A stretch of DNA of 64,000 nt from Streptomyces graminilatus (GCF_001418565.1 NZ_LIQQ01000038.1:21298-85297); one strand, 5' to 3'. Numbered from the stretch's first letter, positions 42,901 to 51,978 are shown. Translations and numbers: made by a program. The notes: generated from the letters alone by a model not told the origin.

Positions 42901-43863
42901 GATGTTGTGGGAGTGGTTCCCCTGATAGACGCCGCCGCTGGGCTTCGAACCGTAAACGGCAATCGAGTCGTCGGACGTGCGCATGAAGATGTCGTTGATG
43001 GAGACATTGCTGGCATTGAAAAGGTCAATGCCGTCGCCCCACTTGTTGCCGCTGTACGCCGTCACGTTGTTGATGGTCACGTTCGTCGTGTCGGCGAGGT
43101 GGATCGCGTTCCCGCCGCTGTCACCGAAGCCGTAGTCGTCGATGATGATGCCGTCGATCGTGGCCTGATTGGCATAGTTGGCCGAGATCGCCCGAGCGGA
43201 CGGGCGGTAGATGATTCCTCGGCCGATCACCTTGGAGTTCGTGGTGTTGTCGAGGAAGATCTCGCCGTTGATGACGGCGCCACCGGCGATGTAGAGCGTC
43301 TTGCCACTGGGAACCACGCGGTCGCCTGTGTAGAACCCTGGCCCGACGTAGATGACATTCGGGTCGGTCGGACTGGGCGGATTGACCTCGGTCGGATTGG
43401 CGATGATGTCCAGCGTGTTCCAGGCATCGCCGTTGACCAGTGCCGACAGTTTCATCGGTCCGGACATGGAGAAGGTCATCGTGCTGCCACTGATCGTGGG
43501 TGTGATGCCCTGGGTCGTGGGGCGAATCACCGCGGAGGTGATTGCACCACTGTTCAGTGTCACGGAAACGTCTACCGGGCCGTCGGTGTCGAAGTTGACG
43601 AACGAGACGTTGTGCGGATGGTAGTTGTCGACCTTCGCCGAATACTCGTCCAGGTCCTGCCATGCGCCACCGGGGACGCGCACCTTCACCGTGTACGCCG
43701 TGTTCAGGGCGACACCCGAGGGGGCCGGATACGTGGTCAGAGTCGTCGCGGCGTGCGCGGCGACCGGAAAGCTCAGCATCAGAGACGTGAGCACGAGCAT
43801 GAGCGCGAGAAGAAACGCCGGCCGTGCCGCTCTGGGCTTTGCCCCGAGAGGATCGATGTGCAT
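39913..43863 (-). CDS. Secreted modular carbohydrate-active protein: right-handed beta-helix + 3 F5/8C + 2 LamG
   Basis: This 1316-residue protein has a signal peptide ending near AAHAA (about 38). The region 60-150 is a beta-sandwich typical in front of GH28-like helices, and 150-490 is a parallel beta-helix with repeated turns (INGEIFLDNTTNSKVIGRG, NVTINNVTAYSGN, NVSINDIFMRTSDDSIAVYG, NISVTNSILTPDTAHPINIG). Three F5/8C (CBM32-like) modules begin near 501, 630 and 763 (each NLAL-x-K). Two concanavalin-like LamG modules begin near 901 and 1111 (NAVDLNGTNQYVSLP, SWHHVAVTLNGSTGILYVDG). The DD pair in RTSDDS is a candidate catalytic site. It may be a polysaccharide-degrading GH28/GH49-like enzyme; exact activity unknown. 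Downstream of GH127, it is the only exported enzyme of this locus. Confidence 0.82.
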   Translation of the reverse strand: MHIDPLGAKPRAARPAFLLALMLVLTSLMLSFPVAAHAATTLTTYPAPSGVALNTAYTVKVRVPGGAWQDLDEYSAKVDNYHPHNVSFVNFDTDGPVDVSVTLNSGAITSAVIRPTTQGITPTISGSTMTFSMSGPMKLSALVNGDAWNTLDIIANPTEVNPPSPTDPNVIYVGPGFYTGDRVVPSGKTLYIAGGAVINGEIFLDNTTNSKVIGRGIIYRPSARAISANYANQATIDGIIIDDYGFGDSGGNAIHLADTTNVTINNVTAYSGNKWGDGIDLFNASNVSINDIFMRTSDDSIAVYGSKPSGGVYQGNHSHNISVTNSILTPDTAHPINIGTHGDPSLPGGGGSIESLSFSNIDIWDYHQALQISVTASDGTVVSDVMFDNIRIDDHAPGRIADVLTFNNPGYGLGPGRGVNNVYFKNVSYTGSNANVNQIYGNSASRLTQDVTFENLTVNGTVITSASAGNFTVGNYTNDVNFIATGGSVPAPVSIPHYTSTNLALNKPASTDSAQTGNPASGGNDASTATNWTANDGNPGHWWTVDLGSNKSITEGTQVRWPGSGAYQYKIETSLDGANWTLKSDRTDNTDPAQTQNDLFYDMARYVRITVVGMPSGASASISDFKVLGEPINLALGKSASADSTKSGFPASNGNDGNPTTLWSANDGNTGHSFKVDLGNVKNITYGTQVAWPAGGAAYQYKIETSNDNTNWALKVDKTANTDTSQVQNDVFAAQARYVRITVTGLPSGAWASLYDFKIFGDPVNLALGKVATSDSEQAGSPAGNANDTSISTGWSANDTATGHWWKVDLGHSMNITGGTEVMWGTGGAPYKYKIETSGDDTNWTTMVDKTNPVNSGGAQLQADYFTGNAQFVRITVTGMPSGARAALYDVKVLGDTGDTATMALLPFDEATGTTAYDNSGNEWSGTLANGASRVAGKSGNAVDLNGTNQYVSLPSGVVATDDTVTVATWVNLDTVSNWSRIFDFGSGKPTQMFITPRNGTNGKIRFTIKNNNSAEQVIDGQAALPTGSWHHVAVTLNGSTGILYVDGVQVGTNTGMTFKPSTLGVTTQNWIGRSQYSVDPYLDGKIDDFRIYNRALSPVEIGHVMSGLTALPSVEVPFNESSGTTASDVSGNGWTGTLTGGATFVAGTKGNAVDLSGSSQYASLPTGLISSAKAITVTAWVNLDSVTTWARIFDFGSGTTQNMFLMAKNGTNGFIRAGVRNGSEQDVDGTAALPAGGWHHVAVTLDGTTGTIYVDGAKAASGRITIKPSDLGADTKNYLGRSQYSTDPYLDGKIDEFRIYNRALTAAEVAAVMNE

Positions 43864-43950
43864 CAGTGGGCTCCATCATCTTTGTTGAAGCTGAAACGCG
43901 GGGGATTCCTCGCACACGTGACCGGGACCTGCCCCGAGGGGTGAGTGCCG

Positions 43951-46275
43951 TCAGCGCACCAGGCGTACTTCGCGCAGCCGGATGGTGGCTGCGGGTCCTG
44001 CCGCTTCGAAGCGGATCTCGACGGGCCCGGCAGGACGATTCGGGTGGAGCGGGAGCACCTGGGTCTCCTCGCCCTCGGCGGAGGGTAAGGGGATGAGCGT
44101 GCCCAGTACGTGTCCGTCGACCAGTACCCGGGTCGGTCCGGCGGCTGTGTCTGCGAGGTGGGTGATCTGCAGACCGGTGGCGGCGGCGTCCCGGTCTGCC
44201 AGACGGTAGGACCACCATCCGGTGGCGGCCCGCCACCTCAGCCCGTCGGTGAGCCCCGACCAGGTGTCCCGTCCATCGAACCCGTGGTCGCTTTCGGGTT
44301 GTTGCTCACCGGCGGCGACGGCGTCGACGGTGCGGTCGTGCAGTTCGAGTGACGCTTCGTCGGCAGCGCGCAGCTCCGCCCGCCGCTCCCGGAGCCGCTC
44401 CGGTTCGGCCAGGGGGAAGTAGAGGTGGTACCGGGAGTCGTGGATGCCGGCGAACGGCACGAGGGTGACGGACTCGCCCGGTCGCGTCGCTTCCACGTGA
44501 TCGAGGGCGAACTCCAGCCGGTCCGGGGCGAGTCGGCGCACCCCGGCCGCCGCGTCGGAGGTGTTCCGGGCGAGTACGACGGGCAGATGCTCCAGAGGGC
44601 GCAGCGGGCCGCCCGCGACATGTCCCATCCTGGAGTCGTCGGCGAAGAGGCCGACCAGGTCGTTCCGGTCGCCCTCGGCGGCGAGGACGGTGGGCCCGTA
44701 GCGGAACGACACCCACGGCGAGCCGTCGGGGAGCAACTCGGCGCTGACGCAAGGGCGAAGGCGCAGGGTGATCGTGTCCCCCGCGTGCCACTGCCGTTCC
44801 AGACGTACGTAGGTCAGAGGCTGTCCGGTCGTCGTCCCGCGCGTCGTGAGCGAGGTGGCCGCCCCGCCCGCCGGCGGCACGCCGTTGATGTGGACCTGCG
44901 GCGCCCCTTCGTGCCAGTCGGGGACGCGGATGTGGATCGCCACAGGGGTGGCGCCGGCCTCGCGTACCAGGAGTGCGACCTTGTCGTCGTAGGGGGCCGT
45001 CGTGGTCTGCTCCAGCACCAAGCCCTGTTCGGGCAGGCTGAGCCGGGAGGCGATGAAGAGGTTGACGAACAGGTTGGCGTACAGGTCGTCGCCCTCGGTG
45101 GTGTACACCAGCTCGCCGTACTTCGCGTGGTTCTCCAGCCCGGTGCCGACGCAGCACCAGAAGCAGTTCTGGGACGTCGACACCACGCGGTAGTGGCCCG
45201 GCCGCACCGGTGTGAAATACACCAGGCCGCCCTCGGGACGCACGGACGACAGGATGTGGTTGACCGTCGCCCGCTCGTAGTGGTCGAGCACCTCGCCGTC
45301 CGGCTCTTCGAGGAACAGGGCGCGGCCGAGCTTGAGCATGTTGTACGTGTTGCAGGTCTCGGGGCCCTCGGGCGACTCCAGGGCGGAGCCGAAGTCGTCG
45401 CGGGGGTGCAGGTGTTCGCGTACGGAGTTGCCGCCGAAGGAGTACGTCCGGTGCCGGGTCATGGTCTGCCAGAAGAACCGGGCGGCGTCCCGCAGGCCCG
45501 GGTCGGCGGCGACCTCGCCGAGCCGCTGGTATCCGACGGCCTTGGCGATCTGGGTGTTGGCGTGCATCCCGTCGAGGACGTCGCGGTGCTCGCGCAGCGG
45601 GCCGAGCAGGGACCGGTCGAGGAACCGGCGTGCCAGGGCGGCGTACCGGTCCGAGCCGGTGACCTCGGCGAGGTCCGCCAGCGCCTCGCACATCCCGCCG
45701 AACTCCGTACGGAGCATGGCCTCGTGGGTGTCGCCGTCCATCCCCGCCGCCAACCGGTCCCACCAGTCCGCCAGCCGTCGTACGGCGGTCAGGGCCGCCT
45801 CCGAGCCGGTGTACCGGTGGGCGTCCAGCAGGCCGGCGAAGAGCTTGTGCAGGTTGTACCAGGGCACCCAGGCGCCACCCAACTCGAACGAGTCCCGCTC
45901 CACCTGGCCTGCGGCGACCCGCTCCCACAGCCGCACGCCGTCCGGGATACCCCCGACGTAGCCGGTGCCCAGAGCGTCCTGGCACTCGACGACGCCCTCA
46001 ACCAGCCGTTCGACCATGGCTGTCGGCCGGGGATCGTCCGTCACCGCGCTCATGAGCGCGGCACCCGACAGCGCGTGCCCGACGGTGTGGCCGTCGAGCC
46101 CCGAGTTCTCCCAGTTGCCGTACGACTCCGCGACCGGCGGCAGGCCGGCCTCGCGCCGCAGGGGCGCGAGGAGCCGGTCGGTGTCGAGAGACAGCAAGTA
46201 CTCCAGGGCGGTGGCCTGCGCCTCCAGGAACGGGCCGGGAAGAAGGCGTACCGCGCTGCGGGGGAAGGACTGCAT
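43951..46275 (-). CDS. Beta-L-arabinofuranosidase, glycoside hydrolase family 127
   Basis: A 774-residue enzyme with an (alpha/alpha)6 barrel followed by beta-sandwich domains. The GH127 zinc/catalytic set is visible: Glu and Cys in EGPETCNTYNMLKL, and the double cysteine in NCFWCCVGTGLENHAKYG, corresponding to the Zn-binding cysteines and nucleophile of HypBA1. Other family blocks are GHTVGHALSGAAL, WVPWYNLHKLFAGLLDAH and GGNSVREHLHP. No signal peptide, so it acts in the cytoplasm, removing beta-linked L-arabinofuranose from imported oligosaccharides, for example from extensin-type arabinans. ATG at 46275 with GGGAGCTGGTAGCC upstream; the GH43 gene stops 31 bases before it. Confidence 0.92.
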   Translation of the reverse strand: MQSFPRSAVRLLPGPFLEAQATALEYLLSLDTDRLLAPLRREAGLPPVAESYGNWENSGLDGHTVGHALSGAALMSAVTDDPRPTAMVERLVEGVVECQDALGTGYVGGIPDGVRLWERVAAGQVERDSFELGGAWVPWYNLHKLFAGLLDAHRYTGSEAALTAVRRLADWWDRLAAGMDGDTHEAMLRTEFGGMCEALADLAEVTGSDRYAALARRFLDRSLLGPLREHRDVLDGMHANTQIAKAVGYQRLGEVAADPGLRDAARFFWQTMTRHRTYSFGGNSVREHLHPRDDFGSALESPEGPETCNTYNMLKLGRALFLEEPDGEVLDHYERATVNHILSSVRPEGGLVYFTPVRPGHYRVVSTSQNCFWCCVGTGLENHAKYGELVYTTEGDDLYANLFVNLFIASRLSLPEQGLVLEQTTTAPYDDKVALLVREAGATPVAIHIRVPDWHEGAPQVHINGVPPAGGAATSLTTRGTTTGQPLTYVRLERQWHAGDTITLRLRPCVSAELLPDGSPWVSFRYGPTVLAAEGDRNDLVGLFADDSRMGHVAGGPLRPLEHLPVVLARNTSDAAAGVRRLAPDRLEFALDHVEATRPGESVTLVPFAGIHDSRYHLYFPLAEPERLRERRAELRAADEASLELHDRTVDAVAAGEQQPESDHGFDGRDTWSGLTDGLRWRAATGWWSYRLADRDAAATGLQITHLADTAAGPTRVLVDGHVLGTLIPLPSAEGEETQVLPLHPNRPAGPVEIRFEAAGPAATIRLREVRLVR

Positions 46276-46306
46276 GGCTACCAGCTCCCTTCGTTCGAAC
46301 GTGTGG

Positions 46307-47305
46307 TCAGGAGTCGTTGTCGTTTCCGCCGTAAGCGCTCAGCAGCAGGTCGTACTCCGCCTGGGTCAGGGGGAGCACCGAGCCGTGCTTGGCTTCATGC
46401 GGCAGTTGGTATCCGGTCGACGGGGTCCACTTACCGGAGTCGAGATCGGTGCTCTCGAACGGGACGTAGCTGCGCCCCCCGAACTCGTCGATGAGCATGT
46501 ACCACTTGTCCTCCGTGTTCGACTTGAACACGGCCGGGCCCTCACCGCGGGTGATGTCCCCCTTGCCGATCCGGTCGGCCACGAACTCGTACGAGGTGGA
46601 GGTCAGTTCGCGGGACTTCTCGGCGATGATGAACTTCGCGCCGGGCAGGGAGGGGGTCTGGTCCCGCTCGTCCTTCGTGTAGCGGTAGTAGACGCCGTTG
46701 TGCTTGATGACGGCCGAGTCGATGACGGCGTGGCCCGGATCGTGCCAGACCCTGGGTTCGCTGAAGGAGCGGAAGTCTCCGGTGGTGGCGTACAGCATGG
46801 TGTTGTACGCCTCGCCGGTGTGCTCGGGGTCGTCCTCCGCGTAGAGCTTCGAGGCCCAGAAGACGACGTACGTGCCGAGTTCGTCCGCGTAACAGGCCTT
46901 CGGCGCCCAGGTGTTGCCCGCGGTGTCGGGGGACACCTGGACCAGGCGGGGGTCGGTCCAGTGGACGAGGTCCGTGGAGTCCCACACCACGATCGACCGG
47001 CTGCCGGTGCGCTCCGCCCGGTCCCAGATGTCCGACTGCTGCTCACCGGCGCCGCCCGAGGTCAGCAGATCCGTGGCGATCAGGTGGAAGGTGTCCCCCT
47101 GGGGGGAGCGGATCAGGAACGGGTCGCGGAGTCCTCCGGTGCCGAGGCCGGAGGCCAGGACGGGCTGTCCGGCGTTGAGTTCCCGGTAGCGCAACGGATC
47201 GTTGCCGCGGCTGAGGGCGACGCGGATCCGTTCGTCGTCGGCGGTGGGGTTGCCGACGAAGTAGACGAGCAGGTAACCGGCGTAGACCGGATCGGGCTGG
47301 TGCAC
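46307..47305 (-). CDS. Glycoside hydrolase family 43 (arabinofuranosidase/xylosidase type)
   Basis: A 332-residue five-bladed beta-propeller protein without a signal peptide. Motifs: GGLRDPFLIRSPQGDTFHLI, WAPKACYADELGTYVVFWAS, VIDSAVIKHNGVYYRYTKDE and TRGEGPAVFKS, which carry the three acidic residues of the clan (Asp base, Asp pKa modulator, Glu acid). GTG at 47305 is chosen because AGGAG lies five bases before it; GTG at 47311 overlaps that Shine-Dalgarno. The terminal YDLLLSAYGGN is unusual. In the cluster it would remove alpha-arabinofuranosyl or beta-xylosyl residues; linkage specificity cannot be told. Confidence 0.86.
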   Translation of the reverse strand: MHQPDPVYAGYLLVYFVGNPTADDERIRVALSRGNDPLRYRELNAGQPVLASGLGTGGLRDPFLIRSPQGDTFHLIATDLLTSGGAGEQQSDIWDRAERTGSRSIVVWDSTDLVHWTDPRLVQVSPDTAGNTWAPKACYADELGTYVVFWASKLYAEDDPEHTGEAYNTMLYATTGDFRSFSEPRVWHDPGHAVIDSAVIKHNGVYYRYTKDERDQTPSLPGAKFIIAEKSRELTSTSYEFVADRIGKGDITRGEGPAVFKSNTEDKWYMLIDEFGGRSYVPFESTDLDSGKWTPSTGYQLPHEAKHGSVLPLTQAEYDLLLSAYGGNDNDS

Positions 47306-47369
47306 GAACACTCCTGAGTAGCGTGAAGGAAGTTGGGCGGGAGCGGTCCCGCGAGCGCCTGCGGCGCGC

Positions 47370-49814
47370 TCAGGTGGAGGTGTCCGTCGGCAGGGAAACC
47401 GTGATCGGGGTGCTTCGTCCCGCGGCCAGGGCGATCTTCCTGGCGTGCGGGCCGAGCACACTGCGGCTGGTGGGTGCGGTCGTGGTGACGGCGGTGATGC
47501 CTCGTCGGCTGATCAGCGTGATCTCCTGGGCCGTGTCCGAGGTGACGGTCACGGTCGCGGTGCCGCCGGACAGGTTCCAGTCCAGGCTGTGGACGCGGAT
47601 TCGGCCGCGGGCCCGGACCCCGGTGAGCCGGCCCCTGTCCCACTGCTCGGGGAGCGCGGGAAGGAGTTCGAGCACGCCCGGCCGGGTGTGGAGCAGGGCT
47701 TCGGCCAGGACGGCGGGCAGTGCGTGGGCGGCGTCGGCGTTGTAGATGTCACGGCCGGGGTTGTGGGAGGTCATCAGCGAGCGGAAGACCATGTCGTTGC
47801 CGGTGATCTTCCGGAGGCTGTCGTAGAGCTTGGCGCTGTCCTTGAGCCGGGCGGCAGCCAGGGCCCGGTGGAGACTGCCGTGCGCGGACAGGTTCTGGTC
47901 TTCGCGCCGTTCGAGGGCCTTGAGCGCCGGGGTTACGAGGTCGGGGCGCTCCTCCGGGTTGATCTCGTCCAGCGGCCAGGCGCCGTACAGGTGCTGGATG
48001 TGGCGGTGGTCGTAGTGGTCGGTCAGGGTGGGCCAGGACCATTCGGCGAGGGCGCCGTCCTCGTTGATCCGGTACTCGGGGAGCTTGTCGAGCAGTGCCG
48101 TCCAGCGTTCGACGCCCTCGCCGGTGCCCTGCTCGACGCCGAGGACACCCGCCGCGTCGATGGCGGCCCGCAGGGCGTGCCGGCCGGCGGTGATGTCGCC
48201 GGTGGCGTTGACGGACAGGTGCTCGCCCGTGTTGCCGGGGGCGTTCTCCATGGAGAAGGACGGTACGAAGACCACCTTGCCGTCGGTGTCGGTGCGGGTG
48301 AGGAAGTCCTCGTAGAACAGGGCGAGTTCGAGCAGCGCGGGACCGAGCCTGTCCCGCAGGAAGGCATGGTCGCCGGTGACCTCGTAGTACTCCAGGAGCG
48401 GCTGGAGCAGCCAGTCGGCGCCGCCGGTCCAGCAGTGCCCGGGGAAGTCACTGTTGTTGAAGTGGAGCATGTGGCCGTACTCGCCGTCGGTACGGGAGGG
48501 GGCGAGGAAACCACGGGCGCCGTAGAGGTTCCTGGCGTTGGTCCGCCAGTGGTCCAACTGGCCGAGGACCAGGGTGAAGTAACCCTCCATCACCTCGGTC
48601 AGGTCGAGGATGTTGCCGCCGGCCACCTGGAGGTTGACGTTGGCGTCCGTGGTGAAGTCACCGGCCCAGGCGGCGGTCCACGCCCCTGTCCAGATACCGG
48701 TCAGGCGGGGTGGCAGGATGCCGCTGGAGCTGAGGAAGAGGTAGCGGCCGGAGTCGTAGAGCCGCTCCAGCAGGGCCGTGCCGATGACGGTGGGGTCCGC
48801 GTTCTGACGGGCGATCAGCTCGGTGGTCGAGAGCCCGCGGTCGGCGGTGGGGACGTTCAGGTCGAGGCGGGAGCGGTCGTACAGCTCCGAGTGGATCTTT
48901 GTGTGGCGGGCGAGCAGTGCCTCGTAGTCGGCGTCCAGGGCGGCCAGTTGGGCGTGCAGCGGCCGGGAGTCCCAGGCGCCGGGCGTCTCGTACCGGTCCA
49001 GCCGGGTGAGGAGGGTGAGTCCGGTCGTCCCCCTGACCGTGACGGTCGGGCCGTCGGCGGTGATCGTGCCGCCGGTCGGCACGATGCGGGTGACGCCCTC
49101 GTAGCCGTAGGCGCCCATGCCCTCGGGGTAGGTGCCGCGCAGGTTCAGCCAGCCGGAGCCTTCACCGACGTCGGCCAGGGTGGTGAACCGCACGCGGGTG
49201 TGCAGGCCGTCGCGTCCGCTGTGGACGGTGGGTGTGTCGTCGAGGGCGGTGTGCACGCTCAGGGTGACGTCGACGGTACGGCCGGGGGGCGGGGTGAGTT
49301 CGTGGACGACGACCCGGTCGGCGCGGGAGACGAAGACCCGGCGGGACCAGGTGCCGTGCGTGTCCGCCCAGGCGGAGGTGACCTCGCCGGTGCGGAAGTC
49401 GGTGACCCGGACGTACTCGTCGGCGGTCGGGTCCTCCTCGGTGGCGATCCGCAGCTCGTACGCGGGGTGGTAGGTCTGGGTCCAGCGCAGCTCCCACCCG
49501 TCGGCGAAGTCCCGGCACGCTCCCGTGTAGTCCCCGGCCAGTGCCTTGTCCCGCACCGCTTCCAGCCGGTCGGCGAGCACCGGCGGGGCGACGTCACGGG
49601 TGCCGTTCGGCAGGACGAGGCGGTGGTGGTTGAAGACGGTCTTCTCCAGCGCCGGGTCCCCGTACACCACAGCCCCGTACTCACCGTTGCCGGTGACGAA
49701 GCCGTCCGTCCACGCGTCGGCGGGAACGGTGTCATGGATCCCACGGTCGGGAAGCGCGACCAGGGCAGGCCCGGGCGAGTTCGGGTCGCCCGCGGAAGGA
49801 CGTACGGAGTGCAT
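47370..49814 (-). CDS. Alpha-L-fucosidase/alpha-L-galactosidase, glycoside hydrolase family 95
   Basis: An 814-residue inverting glycosidase with the N-terminal beta-domain (WTDGFVTGNGEYGAVVYGD), the (alpha/alpha)6 barrel and a C-terminal beta-domain (VRARGRIRVHSLDWNLSGG). The conserved GH95 region ILPPRLTGIWTGAW and DFTTDANVNLQVAGGN contains the two asparagines that activate water in AfcA-type enzymes. ATG at 49814 preceded by CTGGAAAGCC; another ATG at 49847 lacks a ribosome site. No signal peptide. It would remove alpha-1,2-L-fucose or L-galactose, for instance from xyloglucan or arabinogalactan side chains. Confidence 0.9.
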   Translation of the reverse strand: MHSVRPSAGDPNSPGPALVALPDRGIHDTVPADAWTDGFVTGNGEYGAVVYGDPALEKTVFNHHRLVLPNGTRDVAPPVLADRLEAVRDKALAGDYTGACRDFADGWELRWTQTYHPAYELRIATEEDPTADEYVRVTDFRTGEVTSAWADTHGTWSRRVFVSRADRVVVHELTPPPGRTVDVTLSVHTALDDTPTVHSGRDGLHTRVRFTTLADVGEGSGWLNLRGTYPEGMGAYGYEGVTRIVPTGGTITADGPTVTVRGTTGLTLLTRLDRYETPGAWDSRPLHAQLAALDADYEALLARHTKIHSELYDRSRLDLNVPTADRGLSTTELIARQNADPTVIGTALLERLYDSGRYLFLSSSGILPPRLTGIWTGAWTAAWAGDFTTDANVNLQVAGGNILDLTEVMEGYFTLVLGQLDHWRTNARNLYGARGFLAPSRTDGEYGHMLHFNNSDFPGHCWTGGADWLLQPLLEYYEVTGDHAFLRDRLGPALLELALFYEDFLTRTDTDGKVVFVPSFSMENAPGNTGEHLSVNATGDITAGRHALRAAIDAAGVLGVEQGTGEGVERWTALLDKLPEYRINEDGALAEWSWPTLTDHYDHRHIQHLYGAWPLDEINPEERPDLVTPALKALERREDQNLSAHGSLHRALAAARLKDSAKLYDSLRKITGNDMVFRSLMTSHNPGRDIYNADAAHALPAVLAEALLHTRPGVLELLPALPEQWDRGRLTGVRARGRIRVHSLDWNLSGGTATVTVTSDTAQEITLISRRGITAVTTTAPTSRSVLGPHARKIALAAGRSTPITVSLPTDTST

Positions 49815-49906
49815 GGCTTTCCAGTCTTTCGTGCGGAGGAGCGTCATCGTCGGCGAGGACACGGGGTTCCGGGACGCGGCCGGCCTTCGCTCGCCGCGTG
49901 AGTCCC

Positions 49907-49945
49907 GGCACCGGGCCGGGGGGTGAGGTGCCCTGGCCCGGTGCC
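49907..49945 (-). terminator. Intercistronic hairpin between GH31 and GH95 genes
   Basis: GGCACCGGGCC (49907-49917) and GGCCCGGTGCC (49935-49945) form a perfect 11-bp stem with a 17-base loop, without a T-run. It lies in the 181-base gap of the minus-strand operon and may attenuate expression or stabilise the upstream mRNA. Confidence 0.5.
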
Positions 49946-49995
49946 GGTGGTCTCCCTCGGAGAGATCCGAGGAGTCCGGCGCCGATCCGGGCCGG

Positions 49996-51978
49996 TCAGC
50001 TGAACTGCGCCGCCACGGCTGCCCCCTCGCGTACGAAGACGGGGATGCGCTCCAGCGGGGCGTCGGCGTCGAGCGTCGTACCGCCCTCCAGCACGCTTCC
50101 GGTGACCGGGTCCAGCCAGCGCGCTCCGGACGGCAGGTACACCCGGCGGGACCGAGCGCCCGCCTCGTACACGGGCGCCACCAGCACATCGGGACCGAGC
50201 AGGAACTGGTCGTCGACGTCCCAGGCGTGCTCGTCGTCGGGGAAGCCGAAGAACAGCGGTCGCATCGGCGGGGCGCCGGTGCGGTGGGCTTCCTCGGACA
50301 GTTCCCGCAGATACGGGCGCAGGCGCTCGCGCAGCGACAGGTGCTCCCGGAGGATGCCGTACGCCTCCTCGCCGTAGGACCAGACCTCGTTCGGGCCGCC
50401 GCTCATGTCCGTCGAGAACGTGGGGTGGTTGGGCTTACGGTCGCCGTGCAGGCGCATGACGGGGCTGAAGGTGCCGTACTGGAACCAGCGGATCAGCACC
50501 TCGTGGTAGGCGGGGTCGGCCGGGTCGCCGCCGCCGAAGCCGCCGATGTCGGTGTTCCACCAAGGGATGCCGCTCATCGCGACGTTGAGCCCGGCCCGGA
50601 TCTGCTGCGCGAGAGAGGAGAAGGTCGAGGGGATGTCGCCGGACCACAGGGCCGCCCCGTACTTCTGGCTGCCGGCCCATGCGGACCGGACCAGGGACAG
50701 CGGCCGGTCGTCGCCCGCCGCGGCCAGGCCGTCGGCGACCGTACGGGTGTGCAGCACGGGGTAGAGGTTCGCGACCTCGGCTGCCGGCCCGGCCGCGTAG
50801 AGGGCGCGGTCGGCGGCCTCGCGGGTCAGCAGGTCGGGTTCGCAGGCGTCCAGCCAGAAGGAAGTCACGCCCAGCGAACGGTAGTTGTCGTTCAGCCGCT
50901 GCCACAGCGCCGCCCGTGCGCCGGGGTGGGTGGCGTCGTAGTAGGCCATCGGGCGCATCGGTTCCTCGGCACTGCGCGACGGCCACGGGAAGGTGAGCAG
51001 TCCGCCGTCCGTGTCCTGGACGAGGTGTCCGGACGCGCGCAGTTCGTCGAAGGTGTCACTGCCTGGCTCGACGGTCGGCCACACCGAGACCGCGAGCTTC
51101 ACCCCGAGGTCGTCGAGCTCCTCGACCATGGCGGCGGGGTCGGGCCACTCGCTCTCCTCGAAACGCCAGTCGCCCATGTTCGGCCAGTGGAAGAAGTCGC
51201 AGACGATGACCGACAGCGGCAGCCCGCGCTCCCTGTACTCCCGTGCCACCGCGAGGAGTTCCTCCTGCGTGCGGTAGCGCAGCTTCGACTGCCAGAAACC
51301 GGACGCCCACTCGGGGAGGAGAGGCGGGCGTCCGGTGACCAGGGTGTACGCGTCGATGATCTGGGCCGGGGTGTCGCCCGCCGTGACCCAGTAGTCGACG
51401 CGCCCGCCGCCGTCGGCGGTCCACCGGGTGGTGTCGGCGCCCAGCTCGACACGGCCGGTGGCGGGGTTGTTCCACAGCAGTCCGTAGCCGCGCGAGGAGT
51501 GCAGGAAGGGGATGGCGGCCGTGGTGTTGAGCTGGACCAGGTCGATCACACAGCCCTTCTGGTCCAGACGCCCGTGCAGATGCTGTCCCAGGCCGTGCAG
51601 CCGCTCACCGTCGTATCCCTCGAAGTGCTGCTCCGTCCGGCCGCCCGCCGCGTGGACGCGGGGGCCGGCGTGGTGGACGTACGGCTTCTTCTCGGCGAGG
51701 AGTTCACAGCCCGAGGCGGCGTCCAGGAACCGCAGCCTGCCGTCCGCCGAGGCCTCGACGGCGACACGGCCGTTGACCAGGCGGGCGGAGCCGTCGTCCG
51801 ACAGGGACAGCTCGGCCTGCGAGGACGGCGGGAGGCTGTCCAGCGCGCCGGGAGCGACGGGGTCGATGGTTCCCGAGGCGGCCCGCACCCGGACGGCGTG
51901 TGGCCCCCAGGCCTCGATACGGAGGATCTCTTCGGCGGTGTGGCGTTCCAGACCGCCGAAGCGAATGCTGTAGGACAA
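49996..51978 (-). CDS. Glycoside hydrolase family 31, alpha-xylosidase type
   Basis: A 660-residue retaining alpha-glycosidase. Catalytic nucleophile Asp in FWLDACEPDL and acid/base Asp in ALWSGDIPSTF; barrel motifs LPEWASGFWQSKLRYRTQEE, DFFHWPNMGDWRF and GIPWWNTDIGGFGG. WLDA-x-EPD resembles the alpha-xylosidases of Cellvibrio/Bacteroides xyloglucan loci (WMDATEPD), favouring xylose removal from xyloglucan oligosaccharides over alpha-glucosidase. No signal peptide. ATG at 51978 with GAGGAAATGCC upstream. It follows the CUT1 transporter genes by 176 bases and may start a sub-operon. Confidence 0.9.
   Translation of the reverse strand: MSYSIRFGGLERHTAEEILRIEAWGPHAVRVRAASGTIDPVAPGALDSLPPSSQAELSLSDDGSARLVNGRVAVEASADGRLRFLDAASGCELLAEKKPYVHHAGPRVHAAGGRTEQHFEGYDGERLHGLGQHLHGRLDQKGCVIDLVQLNTTAAIPFLHSSRGYGLLWNNPATGRVELGADTTRWTADGGGRVDYWVTAGDTPAQIIDAYTLVTGRPPLLPEWASGFWQSKLRYRTQEELLAVAREYRERGLPLSVIVCDFFHWPNMGDWRFEESEWPDPAAMVEELDDLGVKLAVSVWPTVEPGSDTFDELRASGHLVQDTDGGLLTFPWPSRSAEEPMRPMAYYDATHPGARAALWQRLNDNYRSLGVTSFWLDACEPDLLTREAADRALYAAGPAAEVANLYPVLHTRTVADGLAAAGDDRPLSLVRSAWAGSQKYGAALWSGDIPSTFSSLAQQIRAGLNVAMSGIPWWNTDIGGFGGGDPADPAYHEVLIRWFQYGTFSPVMRLHGDRKPNHPTFSTDMSGGPNEVWSYGEEAYGILREHLSLRERLRPYLRELSEEAHRTGAPPMRPLFFGFPDDEHAWDVDDQFLLGPDVLVAPVYEAGARSRRVYLPSGARWLDPVTGSVLEGGTTLDADAPLERIPVFVREGAAVAAQFS

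Noticed and set aside
40552..43944. Plus-strand frame of 1130 residues opposite the beta-helix gene
   Set aside because: Valine/Arg/Asp-rich low-complexity product without signal, motif or ribosome site; the minus strand encodes a clear modular protein.
44425..49901. Long plus-strand frames (689 and 818 residues) opposite GH127 and GH95
   Set aside because: Antisense shadows of enzymes with visible catalytic motifs; no start signals or families.
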